64,000 bases of DNA from Aurelia coerulea (GCA_039566865.1 CM076949.1:16654501-16718500); one strand, 5' to 3'; counted from the stretch's first letter, positions 32,650-42,990 are shown. Made by a program: numbers and translations. Notes: generated by a model not told the origin, from the letters alone.

Positions 32650-35600
32650 TTACCCATGTGAATTTTTCCTCATTTTACTCTTGCTTTGCGATTCGGTAGC
32701 ACGTTTTGATGCAATATCGTATGCTTCACGCATGACTCGTTTCCATGTCTTCACATAGTCAGGGTATTTCGGTTGGTCTTTCTGATAAGCTGCTTGTTTT
32801 GTTTTAAACATAACATCAACTGGCAGACGTGGGGATCTACCAAAGAGTAGATAAAATGGCGAATAACCAGTGGATGCATGTCTGGTACAATTATATGCGT
32901 GAATCATCTTATTAAGATGGTCTTTCCAATGAGATTTTGTGCTTTCTGGCAGTGTTTTGAGCATAGCAATGAGTGTCTTGTTAAACCGTTCAACTTGTCC
33001 TTTTCCCTGCGGGTGGTAGGGAGTGGTCCTTGAGTGGCGAATCCCGCATAGTTGCTCTAAACTTTGAGCAAGGTTGTTTTCGAACTCACCGCCCTGATCG
33101 TGATGTATCCGGGCGGGAAAACCGAATCTTAAGATGAAGTCATCATAAAGCCGTTTTGCAACTGTCGATGCAGATTTGTCTTTCGTGGCATATCCTTGCG
33201 CAAACCGTGTGAAATGATCCATGATAATTAACACATACTCATATCCTCCTGAACTCTTTTCAAGATGTAAAAAGTCGATCGCGACTAATTCGAATGGTTG
33301 GGATGTAGTAATACTTTGCATTGGGGCATGAGTGGTAATAGCAGGACGTTTCTGTTTCAGACATCTGCAGACTTTCGTTGTGTAATACTCAATATCTGCT
33401 CTCATTCGAGGCCAATAGAATCTCTGAGTTGCTAGTTGGAAAACACGCTCACAGCCCAAGTGTCCCATTTCATCATGTAATTCTCTGTATATCATAGAAT
33501 GGAATTTCTTTGGCAACACAATCTGATTTGTTTCATTTGTCCTGCGACGCAAGATGTTATCAGCATCCAGAAATAACTTGTCCCATTCTCGAAGAAGGCT
33601 TTTTGCAAGTGGAACTAGTTGTTTTCTCTCAATGGGTGAAGGTTTCTTATCACCTAACTTGAATTTCCTGATCAACGAAATCACCCTATCCTCCTCCTGG
33701 GCTTGAACAATATCACTTACATCGAACCGTTGTCTACTCTTTGGATCTAACAATTCTTGCTCTTGCAGATCAAAGTTATCCGACTTGGCTGACAATGCCG
33801 ATACCCATGCAACTTCACCTTTACGTTGTTCACAATTTGCCGAAACTGTTGCCTGCAATACATTTGTAGCTAGTTCTTCTGTGCATTGTGGTATATACTC
33901 ATCCATATTCAGAGGCATTCTTGATAAAAAATCGGCATCTATGTTTGACTTTCCTGGGCGATATTTGACATTAAAGTTAAATTCTGCTAACTCTGAAACC
34001 CATCTTTGAGTAGTTGCATTCAACTTTGCTGATGTTAGGACGTATGTCAAGGGATTGTTGTCCGTGTAGACTGTAAAAGACTTTGCATGGTACAATATAT
34101 CCCTGAACTGTTCACAAATTGCCCACTTCAGTGCAAGGAACTCGAGTTTTCCAGCATGTAAGTTATAATTTCGCTCTGTGGTTGTTAGAGTTCTAGATGC
34201 ATATGCAATAACTCTCATTTTGCTGTCTTGTCGCTGGTAGAGAACAGCACCTAATCCTGCATTGCTGGCATCTGTATGTAACGTGAAAGGCAAATCATAA
34301 TCCGGGTAGGCCAAAATTGGTGGCTTAGCAAGGCAGTCAAGTAAGTGGAGTAGTGCTTTTTGATGGTGCCCTTGCCATTGCACTGGCTGCTTTGATGACA
34401 CTTGATTTTGTTTTGCCTGCTGGCCTTTCTGTTTCCTCCCATCCTGTAGATTCTTAAAACAATCTTCCTTCGACTTTTGTGTTAGTTCAAACAATGGCTT
34501 AGCAATTTGGGCAAAATTCTTGATGTATTTTCGATAGTAGTTCAATAACCCTAGAACACGTCTAACATCACGTACTGTTTTTGGCACGAAATCTTTCAGC
34601 GCATTGATCACTTAAATGTTGGAATCATCTGTTCTATACCCTTGTTCTGATACAATATGACCCAGATAATTCACCTCATTCTTAAACATGTCACACTTTT
34701 TGGGTTTTAATTTGATGCCATGATCACGTAATCTTTCAAAAACTTGCTTAAGATGGTTCATATGTGAGTTGAAATCAGGGCTAAACAATATAAGATCATC
34801 AAGGTATGGTACACATATAGTGTCACAGAGTCCCTCAACGCACTGTTCCATTTATCGTTGAAAGCATCCTGGCGAATTGGTCAGGCCGAACGGTATACGC
34901 ACCCACTCGTAGAGCCCCCAGGGGGTAATGAAGGCTGTCAGGCGTCTACTCTCTTCTTTCACAAAGCCCTGATGGTAGGCCTTTCCTTGGTCTAATACAG
35001 AGAACCACTTGTTACCCCCAAGGTTTTCCAGGGTGTCCTTAACCCTTGGCAATGGGTGTCGGTCTTGGATAGTCCGTTGATTTAATTGACGGTAGTCAAC
35101 GCAGAGGCGTAGGGTGCCATCTTTTTTGCGAACACACACAACAGGGCTTGAGTAGTTGGAATTTGAGCGCGTTATAAAACCTTTGTTGAGGAGGTCCTCA
35201 ATGTGTTGTTTCACTTCAGGATATAGAGGTTTGGGTATAGATGTATATGTCTTTTGGACTGGGGTTTTATCATTAAGATCAATTGTCATTTGTAACTCTT
35301 TCGCACATCCTAAATCGTCTTCTCCCGAAGAAAATGTGTCTTGCTCCTGAATTAGAAGGTTTTCAGCATTTTTTCTTTCGTCTGCAGTAAGGTTACTTAG
35401 GTCAAATTGATTCAAAAATGAAGAGTGTTCTGCAGAATTGACATCAATAGCACTTGTTTTGACACATTCACTTTGCTTGTGACTTCCTGTAGGAATACTT
35501 TTGGCTTCTTCAGTGTCACTTTTTAATTTTACTGCCAAAGGTGTTATGGAGGTAGTCAATTCTAACCGTCCCAAGAGAGTTCTTCCTTGCAGGGAAATAG

Positions 35601-36429
35601 GATGATTGGTTGTGTTCTCTATTTCCAATTTAATTCTATTTGATGCACCCCTGGAGATTTGTAATAACATTTGTGACAGCTCTAAACCTGGGGGCAAAGT
35701 ATCACTTTCTTCTGGTTCAAAAAGAACAGGTGTTTTCGCCTCCGCGGTATACGAATTAGTGCGACAATTAATCACAGATTTTTGTTTAGCTGGTATTGTC
35801 ACTGTTCTTTTGGGTGACTTCACTGTACTAAGGAATTCATCTTGAATGGCCAAACATTCAATCAAGTTTTCAATATCTTCAGGCTCATTGTTAGGAAAAA
35901 TTGAAGACATTACCTCCAAAAGATTACTTGAAATCAGATCATTGTCTACTGTTTTGTTTTGCTTGACAAAATCAATCTTAGACTCTCTCCTCACAATTTC
36001 TTCAATCACATTGTACCCCAAAATTGGTCTGGTAAGCATGGATTTTGTCACCAGAAATGGTACCAAAAGTCCTGGGTTGTTATTGTTGCAAATTTTAAAC
36101 TCAATTTCAACATATCCAGAGTAGGGAATTGAAGAATTATTAGCTGCACGCAAGTCCAGTTCAATTTCTTCACCAAGAAGTTCTTTCAGATTTTTAACTT
36201 CAAGTTGAGAAAAATTATCAATCAGATATTGCTGAGACAAGATTGAAATTTGTGAACCAGTGTCCCATAAAACATGTGCTGTGTTTTCATTCAGTAAACA
36301 TTCAACCAAACATTTTTCACCAACAAGTTTGATAATTTTGGAATATTTTTGTGGAGTAATGTGGCTAACAAAAGCTGTTTTGACTGTTTTTGTATCTTCA
36401 ACACTCACAGCAAGAGATTTGATTGCTCC

Positions 36430-36554
36430 ACATAAAACTTTATGATCTTGCCAATGTCTTATTTGACATCTCTTACCACAATAATAGACTGTTTCACAAC
36501 TGCTACATTTAAAAGAAGATTCTGGCTCCAAAACTTTAGTACAAAAGTTACAGT
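36430..36554 (-). other. MYND-type zinc finger at the start of gypsy Pol
   Basis: Spacing fits the MYND consensus: C-x2-C, C-x2-C-x4-YC-x3-CQ-x3-W-x2-H-x3-C. MYND fingers bind Pro-Leu-type peptide motifs in host co-repressors; their presence ahead of the protease is unusual for a gypsy Pol. In this place it could tether Pol to Gag or to a chromatin factor (inference). Confidence 0.85.
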
Positions 36555-36578
36555 GTTGTTTTGGGGATTGATTTTCAG

Positions 36579-37943
36579 CTAAACTGCTCCCCCCTGGCCT
36601 AGCTGTTGGCGGTTTCCCTGGCGCTTTGCTTTCTTACAGCCTCTGGCAAAGTGCTCTTCTGAACCACAAATAAAGCAATGAGTGCATTGTTTTTCTTTGC
36701 CCTGGGAAATACAGGTTTGGCAGGCTGATTTTCTTGTATAATTTGGTTGGTTTGATGACTGATTGGCTTGAGGTTTAGGCTTATGATTTTCTTTCAAAAG
36801 ATTTACATCAGCTTGGAGAGCTTCAATAGCTGCCAAAATTTTATCATTTTTTCCTTTTGAGTCTGTACCTGGCTGTTTTGCAGAATTTTCTACACCAAGG
36901 TTGACATTTACTGGCTTAGAAAGTTTCTTTTTGGCTCCCAATTTTGACATTCTTTCATTTTCAGAGGACATTGCCAAATTTACTTCTCTAATGAGTTGCT
37001 CATCAGGCAAATTTTGTTGTTGTAAAATAGGTCTTAACCTTGTTCTAATTGCTTCATCAATTAGTCCAGTTTCAATAGTATTAATAAATACACTTTGAAC
37101 CAAATTTTGATCATATTGTATGGTGGAACCTGGTTCTTGACTGGAAGACAAAACTTGCTGCCTTAATTTCAGGGCTCTCATCACAAAATTGAGGGGGGTT
37201 TCATTGCTTTCTTGAGCACAGTTAGCTAGTTCTTTGTATGCTTCACTAGCAGATTTCTCACAGTAATGGCTCCTTAGAATAATTCTCAGCTGAGACAAAG
37301 AGAGTGACTGGATGCTCTCCAAATAGGATCTTAAGTGCAGAGCTGGGGCAACTGAATTTATAACCCCATCAACAATATCTGCTTCAGAATATCCTTTTTG
37401 AAGTGCACTCTCAATCTGTTTGTTCAGGCTAGAGTATGGCAATCTATTCTTTTCATTTGTGATGGTGCCTGAAATCTGAAAATCTTTAATTCTGATTATG
37501 TTTTGAGGGCCTACTGTAATTCCAGCCCCTGTTTGTGTCACTGGCTTACCTCCAGAGCTTGATTTGCTGAGGCTCAAAAACTTATTTTCAGCTTCTTTCA
37601 TTTTTTTCTCCTGCACTTCAAGCATATCTTGAAATGCCTTTTGCATGTTTTCGAATTCTTCTTTAGCTGCTTTCAATAAACTAATATCTTCTTCATCCTC
37701 ATCCTCATCTCCCAACAAAGGCATATCTTCCATAATAATCTTTTGTAGGCCTAGCAACAAGGCTTCACCATTTTCTCCAGCTGCTTGGCTTTCTATTTCT
37801 GGCTGAATTCTTTGGATGGTCTTTCTCTTCGCTTCACCCAACACTACTGCATTCTCTATTTTCAAATACGTCATTACTGTAGCAAGCTTCTCTCCTGACA
37901 ATTCATACAATTTACCCTCCAGCAACAACTGTAATTCCTCCAT
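36579..37943 (-). CDS. gag: gypsy Gag
   Basis: Structural capsid/nucleocapsid precursor. The first ATG in frame is at 37943 (the open frame reaches upstream to a GTG at 37952). N-terminal helical region with MEELQLLLEGKLYELSGEKL, an acidic patch (DEDEDEED), a coiled segment, a capsid-like central part (residues about 170-330), then Gln/Lys-rich linker and a CCHC knuckle, CFICGSEEHFARGC, near residue 435. Ends GQGGAV and TAG at 36579-36581. No internal stop; intact by eye, unlike pol. Overlaps the pol frame by the slip-site region. Confidence 0.9.
   Translation of the reverse strand: MEELQLLLEGKLYELSGEKLATVMTYLKIENAVVLGEAKRKTIQRIQPEIESQAAGENGEALLLGLQKIIMEDMPLLGDEDEDEEDISLLKAAKEEFENMQKAFQDMLEVQEKKMKEAENKFLSLSKSSSGGKPVTQTGAGITVGPQNIIRIKDFQISGTITNEKNRLPYSSLNKQIESALQKGYSEADIVDGVINSVAPALHLRSYLESIQSLSLSQLRIILRSHYCEKSASEAYKELANCAQESNETPLNFVMRALKLRQQVLSSSQEPGSTIQYDQNLVQSVFINTIETGLIDEAIRTRLRPILQQQNLPDEQLIREVNLAMSSENERMSKLGAKKKLSKPVNVNLGVENSAKQPGTDSKGKNDKILAAIEALQADVNLLKENHKPKPQANQSSNQPNYTRKSACQTCISQGKEKQCTHCFICGSEEHFARGCKKAKRQGNRQQLGQGGAV
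36588..36594 (-). promoter_or_regulatory. candidate -1 ribosomal frameshift site GGGGGGA
   Basis: In the gag frame the codons are CAG GGG GGA GCA GTT TAG. The heptamer G GGG GGA fits X XXY YYZ, and slipping one base back continues into the pol frame directly ahead of the MYND finger. The gag stop lies 6 nt after the heptamer. I did not test for a downstream pseudoknot. Confidence 0.72.
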
Positions 37944-38093
37944 TTTTGCCACTGCCTGTAAAATTGTATTCTTCTCAGCTTTTAAACTTTAACAACAAAC
38001 ACGTCTCGAATGCACGAAGGGCGAAGTAGTCTGTCAAAACTGCATCACAAAGTAAACATCACTTCAGTCAGCTGCCAGCAACAGAGGAACTAC

Positions 38094-38105
38094 CCTCTGC
38101 TACCA
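38094..38105 (-). other. tRNA primer-binding site, initiator Met type
   Basis: Element strand TGGTAGCAGAGG, three bases after the 5' LTR, is complementary to the 3' end of metazoan initiator tRNA-Met (CCTCTGCTACCA). Match is about 12 nt, then diverges. Confidence 0.8.
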
Positions 38106-38108
38106 AAA

Positions 38109-38431
38109 TGTTAAAAGGCGGTAGTTCCGGCCGAAGCCTTGCTAGGTCAACACGATTTAAAACACGATTTATAGTTTCAGTTTGATCTCCAATAAAAACT
38201 TTATACGCAGTGGAATATTAAAGCTTGTTTCTTATTAGGCCGAAATCATAAGAATATCACAAGAACGAGCACGCGGCCTCGTGCGCAGATCTAGGGACCT
38301 GGGGGCGAATGTCTCGTTTTGATACTGGCCTCGAATTGCTTCGAGTTGCGAGCGGGAAACTTAAAAACTTAAAACTATTTAAAATAAATCTAAATAAATA
38401 ATATTTGCAAAGTCTTAATCGTATCATCACA
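38109..38431 (-). repeat. gypsy 5' LTR
   Basis: 323 bp, partner of 29415-29737. TG...CA ends on the element strand. CAAG duplication at 38432-38435. Confidence 0.93.
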
Positions 38432-38435
38432 CAAG

Positions 38436-38871
38436 GTATGTGCATTCAACTTGAATATAAACAAATGTAGCTTTGTCTTCGGAAAGTCCCGATATCTTAT
38501 CGTTTTGTCACTATACCCAATTAAAGCTGGTTTTTTTTTAGACACCCGGTAGATAAAACACAAAATCTCTGCCCCAATTTTAATTATCAATCTCCAATTT
38601 CAATTGTAAACCAACGGATGAACAGAAAATCATATTTACTTCACGTCAAAAGAAGATGAACTCTTCCTAGTCTATACACTCCAAACGCATCACTTCAGAA
38701 AAGGAAAATCAATTTAATCAGAAAATCAATTTAAAAAAGTATTGATATCAACTAGAACAAACAAATATTAGATATTGGATAGGGTATACTGGATTTCCAG
38801 GGCAGCCTACAACTTTGTAAGAAGAAACTCATTAAAATTATTTTTAAAATTTTACTCTATAAAATTTTGGT
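38436..38871. other. non-coding body of the 12 kb element, right part
   Basis: AT-rich. An ACACCCGGTA string near 38540 resembles a mariner-type end, but no partner was found. No gene seen. Confidence 0.45.
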
Positions 38872-39270
38872 CGGCGGTCGGTGGTAAGTGGTTTTCTTGG
38901 TCGGTGGTAAGTGGTAAGTGGTAAGTGGTTTTCTTGGTCTGTGGTAAGTGGTAAGTGGTTTTCTTGGTCGGTGGTCGGTGGTAAGTGGTTTTCTTGGTCG
39001 GTGGTAAGTGGTAAGTGGTAAGTGGTAAGTGGTTTTCTTGGTCGGTGGTAAGTGGTAAGTGGTAAGTGGTTTTCTTGGTCGGTGGTCGGTGGCCTTTTCG
39101 GTCGGTGGTAAGTGGTTTATTGGTCAGTGGTAAGTGGTTTATTGGTCGGTGGTAAGTGGTTTTCTCGGTCGGTGGTCGGTGGTCGGTGGCTATCATGGTC
39201 GGTGGTAAGTGTGGTAAGTGGACGGTGGTAAGTGTGGTCGGTGGTATGTGGTCGGTGTGGTCGGTGGTAA
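38872..39270. repeat. right heptamer satellite arm
   Basis: Tandem GGTCGGT and GGTAAGT heptamers with TTTTC spacers; the inverted counterpart of 27321-27812. Confidence 0.92.
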
Positions 39271-39650
39271 GTGGTTGTACACCACGCCACTAACAGTTGC
39301 CCAAAATCTTAGATAGCTTCAGGAAAAGTCTCATAAAGACTTTGAGTGAAAATTTGTGGAATAAAGCGTGTCTCATTTCCATTTCTGTGAGACCTGTGCC
39401 TTCTTACCAGAATCTACATTATCTGGAACATAAGAGAGAGCGATAGCAAAGGCCACACTGCATTTTCAAAGGAATTTCTTGCCAAGCTTGCGCTATAACA
39501 GCAGGATTTTAAGGAAAAATTATATTTCTTACAATCGTTATGATGCAGTGAAAACAACAAAGTCATAAGGATCGTAAGCATCATAAGATTTCAAAATTAT
39601 GTTTCTTATGACTCTTATGATTCTTATGACTCTAGTGAAAACCAGGCTTA

Positions 39651-40880
39651 AGCCTGGTTTTCACTAGAGTCATAAGGATCATAAGAATCATAAGAAGCAT
39701 AATTTTCAGATCTTATGACGCTTATGATCAAGTGAAAACACCAAGAATCCTAATCGTAAAATGATTATCACTTGAGTTGATCTCTTAAAACGCTCGACAT
39801 ACGGATCGTAAAGATCAAAAACTTTTTCATCTTTAAGCCTGGTTTCCATTAAATCGTAGAGCGATCGTAAGGAGATCGGCGACAGTCTGCGATCGTCTGC
39901 GATCGTCTGCGTTGCGTTCCCGATTTAATGGAAACACTTGCTTACGATCCTTAAGACCGTCGGCGATCGTGGATCGTAAGCGTCGGGAAAGTTGAACTAA
40001 GTTCAACTTTCCCGATCGTTACGACTGTCCCGATCTGGGAAAATGTTTATGGAAACACACATCGCAGACGATCGGCGATCATCGCAGACGCGCTTTTGTT
40101 AAACTATGATCACGTGGATCTGATTAGCCAATTAGATCATAGTAGTCATTGTTGCTACGCTTGCGCGCTATCTTGTGGGTTTGAAAAGGATCATGGTATA
40201 GGTGCGTCGCAGACTGTCGCCGACTGGTCGCCGACGAATGGAAACACTCTGCTGAAATCGCAGATGGAAGATGCTGGAAGATGGAAGATAGGGATCGCCG
40301 ACGATCGCAGACTGTCGCCGATCCCCTTACCATTTAATGGAAACCAGGCTTTACGATCCTTACGACCGGATGTGCCGGATTAAGCCTTTGTTTCTTCAAT
40401 TAGATGAGGCAACTTCAGCAAATTCCACTCAAAAGTAGGCCTTCCAAGTGTATTCCTAAGCAGAAAACTGTAATTATTTGTATAAAATGGAAGTATTTCG
40501 GGTGGAGAAACCATGGGAGCAACTAACAGATGCCCAAAATCTTAGATAGCTTCAGGAAAAGTCTCATAAAGATTTTGAGTGAAAATTTGTGGAATAAATT
40601 GCGTCTCATTTCCATTTCTGTGAGACCTGTGCCTTCTTACCAGAATCTACATTATCTGGAACATAAGAGAGAGCGATATCAAAGGCCACACTGCATTTTC
40701 AAAGGAATTTCTTGCCAAGCTTGCACTATTATAGCAGGAATTTAAGGAAAATTTTGTTTCTTACGATCGTTATGATGCAGTGAAAACAACAAAGTCATAA
40801 GGGTCGCAAGCATCATAAGATTTCAAAATTATGTTTCTTATGACTCTTATGATTCTTATGACTCTAGTGAAAACCAGGCT
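39651..40880. mobile_element. Harbinger-like element E2
   Basis: Full copy of the same family as E1, AGCCTGG ends, TTA at 39648-39650 and 40881-40883. Carries E3 (39836-40350). Its uninterrupted segment around 40510-40545 gives the empty site of the 12 kb insertion. It abuts E1, whose TAA duplication uses E2's first base, so E1 inserted after E2. Confidence 0.85.
39836..40350. mobile_element. Harbinger-like MITE E3, GATCG-rich, 515 bp
   Basis: Ends AGCCTGGTTTCCATTAAATC and complement; TTA at 39833-39835 and 40351-40353. The empty site is visible in E1 near 27125 (CATCTTTACGATCC). The interior is dense in CGATCG, GCAGACGATCG and other short palindromes. Confidence 0.85.
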
Positions 40881-40883
40881 TTA

Positions 40884-42107
40884 TTACATGAGAAAACCCA
40901 AAAAGTAAAACCTGTGATAACGTTTGGATATATTTCAGTGTATAACCCTGAGAAAGAGAAAAAATGTTCGTTGGCTATGCCTTAATGCCGTGAACCTGTA
41001 TCACTCGCTTTGTGAGAAAGAGGTGGTATGGGATGGGCCTAAGAGGAACTTGAATCACAGTCTACACTTAGAGTCAGTCTGCTGTGCTACATGAGCAGTC
41101 AAGATTGCAACAAGCAGAACAATCTTGGAGATAGCATGCGTAAAGCTTCCTACAGTGAGCAAGTAAGTCAGAAAGATCAAAATTAAGCCGCCGTATGTAG
41201 AAGACTGTCTCATTCCTTTCCTTCCTTCCTCTCTTTTGTTCTCTTGGATTAAAACAAATGCCTTGCACTTAATTGAAATAAAAACACACAAATGATACCT
41301 ACTAAAAAGTGTAGGAAATCCCGTTGGATAGTTTAGGCATAGGCAGCTTTCTTTTCCAAAATCGAAGGCCTCGGACGTGCACTTTTGCAGGAAGAAGCTT
41401 GGCTTAATAATTATCTTTCAAAGATAGAATTCTATGCTTTCAAATGACCCGGTTGCAAAATCCGATCACAAGCAGCTCCTTAACGACAGTCTGCACTTTC
41501 AGTGCGGAGGCTAAGTTTGATAATGTTGTAATTTGACAGATCTATAATGCTGCTCCGCAGGCGCTTCGCGCTGGCTGCGCTGCAACTAGCTGTTAACGCA
41601 GTTAAGTAAGTGCTGCTCAAAGCCTCAGGGTACAGCATACTCTTTGTGGAAACTCCTTTTGATATCTATAACGGTAAAGTAGTACACATGGTAGTACAGG
41701 GCACGGCAACCAAACCTACCTGCAGACATTACAGATATCATTTACAATACCACTGTTAGATATACAAAGAACGAGCTGTGTGGGAAAATTGAGGAAATTT
41801 TAGAATTTAAGAAAACAACCCCCATGCTATGAAAGTAATGATCGCTAAAAAAAATGATCGCTAACTTCATTGTGAAAGATAAACTGGTCGTTGATAACAT
41901 TTAATTTCATTCCTGGTGCACCGAACGATCATCGCATCACCAAATGGCCTAAAAACGACATCTATTTAGTCATTTGAGCTTCCTGTGGTGCAACAAGACT
42001 ATCTAGACCAACTACTTCAGTCCCAATTTCCGCTTTAATCAGCCTGAGTCAGCAGATTTTGGGATCTAAGCTCCACTACCCGTCAAATCCTTAAGCTTTA
42101 ACCAGTC
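40884..42107. other. unassigned DNA
   Basis: A family G end block (AGCTGTTAACGCAGTTAAGT) lies at about 41588-41625. No coding frame with recognisable domains. Confidence 0.5.
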
Positions 42108-42990
42108 AGCAGAACGGCCCGTTTTGCTAGCACGTATTTTCATAATACATTATTCGAATGGAATTTACTCGACGATGAGACAAGAAATTCTAAATCCCTG
42201 CTTCACTTTAAAAATAAATTGCTTGCAATTGTTAGACCAATTAGAAACTCTACATACAAAATTTGCGACATTTCGGGTGTCAAGCTGTTGACAAAACTCC
42301 GTGTCCAGTTCAGTGCTCTAAACGAACATCGTTTCAAACATGCTTTTGACTGCCTCAGCCCAGTTTGTTTTTGTGGTAAAGACAATGAAAATAACAAGCA
42401 CTTTCTCCTGCATTGCCCCTATACGATGTACTTCGTAGAGATCTCTTTGACCAGCTCTCTGATGTCCCACGACTAGATATCGCCAGTATCAATAATATAG
42501 ATGATGATACTCTTTGTGATCGACTTTTGTTTGGAAATCCATCCTTAGGTACTATTGAAAATAGAGTAATACTGGATGCGACGATCTCATTTCTCAAAAA
42601 TTCTGGCCGATCTGATTGATCTAGCGATGCCATATTAGCAACAACAGTTCCCTATTAGTTTTATGTTGTGTTCTCCTTTCCTTTCTTTGTCGTCCCACAT
42701 TGTTGAGGTAGATTACCGGAACAAACACTGAAATTTGTTTTTTCTCGTTTTACACCTATGAGTTTAAAAATTCAAATCTTCCTTTTTAACCAGTAATCTG
42801 CCTTAGCTTTGTTGTTTTGTTGTCTGTTTTGTGTAATGTATCTTTAATTTTGTCGTTTTTGTTCTTTGTTTTGTGTATTGAAAATTAATTTGAATTGTAA
42901 GTACCATCCATAGTGAAGACCCGGTGACTTTATGTCTTTCTTCACTATGGATGGTACAGTGTAAATGTAAGTATAAATATTGTAGTTTTT
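42108..42990 (+). pseudogene. LINE 3' end, copy C
   Basis: Starts abruptly at the RT C-terminal block (SRTARFASTYFHNTLFEWNL) and is almost identical to 3478-3563 joined to 3865-4690. A one-base loss in the C-run near 42417 shifts frame within the HCP motif. Hairpin at 42901-42957, A-rich end near 43015. It gives the reference sequence for the insertion at 3564-3864. Confidence 0.88.
42901..42957 (+). promoter_or_regulatory. LINE 3'-UTR hairpin, copy C
   Basis: GTACCATCCATAGTGAAGA pairs perfectly with TCTTCACTATGGATGGTAC at the far side. Confidence 0.8.

Larger units (their letters stand above)
32650..36594 (-). pseudogene. pol: gypsy Pol: MYND finger, protease, RT, RNase H, integrase
   Basis: One reading frame with two internal TAA stops (34852-34854, in the RT after GCFQR; 34612-34614, before the RT connection domain). 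N-terminus: MYND zinc finger, CNFC then CSSCETVYYCGKRCQIRHWQ and HKVLC (about 36554-36430). Protease DTGS near 36260. RT: LCVDYRQLNQ, PFGLTNSPGCF, catalytic YLDD near 34803. RNase H: LHTDASNAGLGAVL and TDNNPLTY. Integrase: HHCC zinc domain (HDEMGH...CRCLKQ) and a DDE core with AIDFL, HHDQGGEFEN and GQVERFNK, all catalytic residues present. The frame ends NSHG at 32650, where foreign DNA begins. Reached from gag by -1 frameshifting at 36588-36594. Apart from the two stops the frame is clean. Confidence 0.9.
29415..38431 (-). mobile_element. Ty3/gypsy LTR retrotransposon, 9.0 kb
   Basis: Complete provirus-like organisation on the minus strand: 5' LTR 38109-38431, tRNA primer site, gag, pol (protease, RT, RNase H, integrase), polypurine tract, 3' LTR 29415-29737. 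CAAG flanks both sides (29411-29414; 38432-38435), a 4-bp duplication. The LTRs differ at one base in 323 that I can find, so the insertion is recent. Pol nevertheless carries two nonsense codons, and its integrase tail is interrupted by non-homologous DNA. Confidence 0.93.
27309..39288. mobile_element. 12 kb transposon bounded by inverted heptamer satellites
   Basis: Ends TGGCGTGGTGTACAACCAC and its complement, directly followed inward by inverted arrays of ACCGACC/ACTTACC heptamers. Flanked by CTAACAG (27302-27308; 39290-39296), extendable to 8 bp as ACTAACAG. The E2 paralogue shows the empty site (AGCAACTAACAGATGCCC). Contents: left array, family H repeat, a complete gypsy element (29415-38431), spacer, right array. 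Without the gypsy it would be about 3 kb. An 8-bp duplication suggests hAT-type mobilisation. No transposase is visible, so mobilisation in trans is inferred. Confidence 0.78.
26948..39648. mobile_element. Harbinger-like element E1 (713 bp), split by a 12 kb insertion
   Basis: Left part 26948-27308, right part 39297-39648. Inverted ends AGCCTGGTTTTCACTAGAG and complement; TAA on each side (26945-26947, 39649-39651), a TWA duplication as used by PIF/Harbinger. The two parts sum to 713 bp and align along their whole length with E2 (39651-40880), which is 712 bp after subtracting its own insertion. Inverted segments ATCATAAGAA / TTCTTATGAT recur through both ends. No coding capacity. Confidence 0.85.

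Noticed and set aside
30846..32655. An intron in gypsy pol (GTAAAG after the integrase, TTTTTTCAG before the tail)
   Set aside because: Coding sequence for the integrase C-terminal domain is also missing, and the interval contains transposon ends, so insertion/deletion explains it better than splicing.
38872..39270. Possible CRISPR-like or zinc-finger-like array
   Set aside because: Heptamers are contiguous without unique spacers, and the sequence is eukaryotic; it is a satellite arm.
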